Below, one piece after another: positions 63,645 through 64,000 of a stretch of DNA of 64,000 nt (the stretch's first letter is position 1; every line of letters starts with the position of its first letter). A program made the translations under genes and the position numbers. A model generated the notes under the pieces. It was not told the DNA's origin, did not search any database, and was given only the letters and a program-made list of their open reading frames with translations. The stretch lies in NCBI RefSeq assembly GCF_036711975.1, contig NC_091968.1:1860001-1924000 (forward strand). The letters are read 5' to 3'. The stretch is from Onthophagus taurus (lineage: Eukaryota > Arthropoda > Insecta > Coleoptera > Scarabaeidae).

Positions 63645-64000
63645 GTTTTAGGTAATTTGTAGAGAATTAAATTCCCTTTCTGACAGGCCAAAAAAAAAAT
63701 GGGGCGTTCCATTTAAAATTTTCAGCCAGCATCTGAAGAGTAATCCAAAATAACTTGAAAACGAAAAACGCTAGGTACCAATAACTTTTATCAAAGTCAA
63801 CCTATTTTTCTACGTACAATTAAACGGTGTATAAAAACTATAGTATTCCATTTAAAATAACGAAGTTATGGTCTACTTCCGGTAGACCGGAAGTGGCGAC
63901 CATCTTGGAAATATTTTAGATCGAAAGTTCCGAATGAACAACCCATGCTACCAAAATTTCAAACCTCTACGAATAATGGAACCCGAAAAAGTTCTAACGA
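63645..64000. mobile_element. Truncated copy of the CAGGTGTCTCACG foldback element
   Basis: It matches the right arm of the element at 45794-47628 (AATTCCCTTTCTGACAGGCC, then AACGAAGTTATGGTCTACTT) with an internal deletion near 63725, and runs off the window end before its terminus. Confidence 0.75.

Overview
This is a window of an animal nuclear genome, almost certainly an insect and plausibly a beetle. The evidence is GT-AG spliced genes with insect-like proteins, A+T-rich non-coding DNA, and a dense load of BEL/Pao, Jockey-type, Penelope and Tc1/mariner elements. The species cannot be named from the sequence alone.

Eight protein-coding loci can be read exon by exon, and their exon lengths and phases sum to whole codons. 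Left to right: the 3' part of PRPF4 (U4/U6 snRNP WD40 protein, +, 1161-3233); COG7 (Golgi tethering complex, -, 6663-14204); CHMP7 (ESCRT-III, +, 14487-22446), head to head with COG7 across 282 bp; a carboxypeptidase Q-like M28 peptidase (+, 39631-48160) with a phase-compatible alternative or paralogous first exon at 33194-33621; an importin alpha of the KPNA1/5/6 type (-, 48999-59886); MIX23/CCDC58 (+, 60676-61245); and UBL7 (-, 61449-62605). These are housekeeping genes with no shared pathway. What links them is head-to-head or tail-to-tail packing and introns inflated by mobile DNA.

Most other bases are mobile or repetitive. A complete BEL/Pao retrotransposon (23901-30136) has two 312-bp LTRs with no difference seen, a 5-bp target duplication and one open 1692-codon gag-pol frame. 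It sits inside a dead mariner whose catalytic spacing (DD39D) and terminal repeat look like plant mariner/Stowaway elements. Three Penelope-like elements carry hammerhead-ribozyme-like motifs, antisense at the 5' end in each and sense at the 3' end in the one complete copy. That copy has been split by an IS630/Tc1-type transposon with an unusually long D-E spacing. Other relics are a DD41D mariner nested in a 21-bp minisatellite, Jockey-like LINE pieces, Tigger/pogo and ZBED/hAT remnants, a tRNA-derived SINE, and many TA-flanked foldback elements with CAGGGTG or CAGGTGT ends, some with arms of several hundred bp.

Three repeat systems stand out: a CTAG-rich palindromic family seen in at least ten places; a five-copy satellite with an exact 456-bp period made of three ~152-bp submonomers (30490-32765); and a pair of large intronic insertions, one in COG7 and one in CHMP7, that share both end sequences and fill almost the whole intron in each case.
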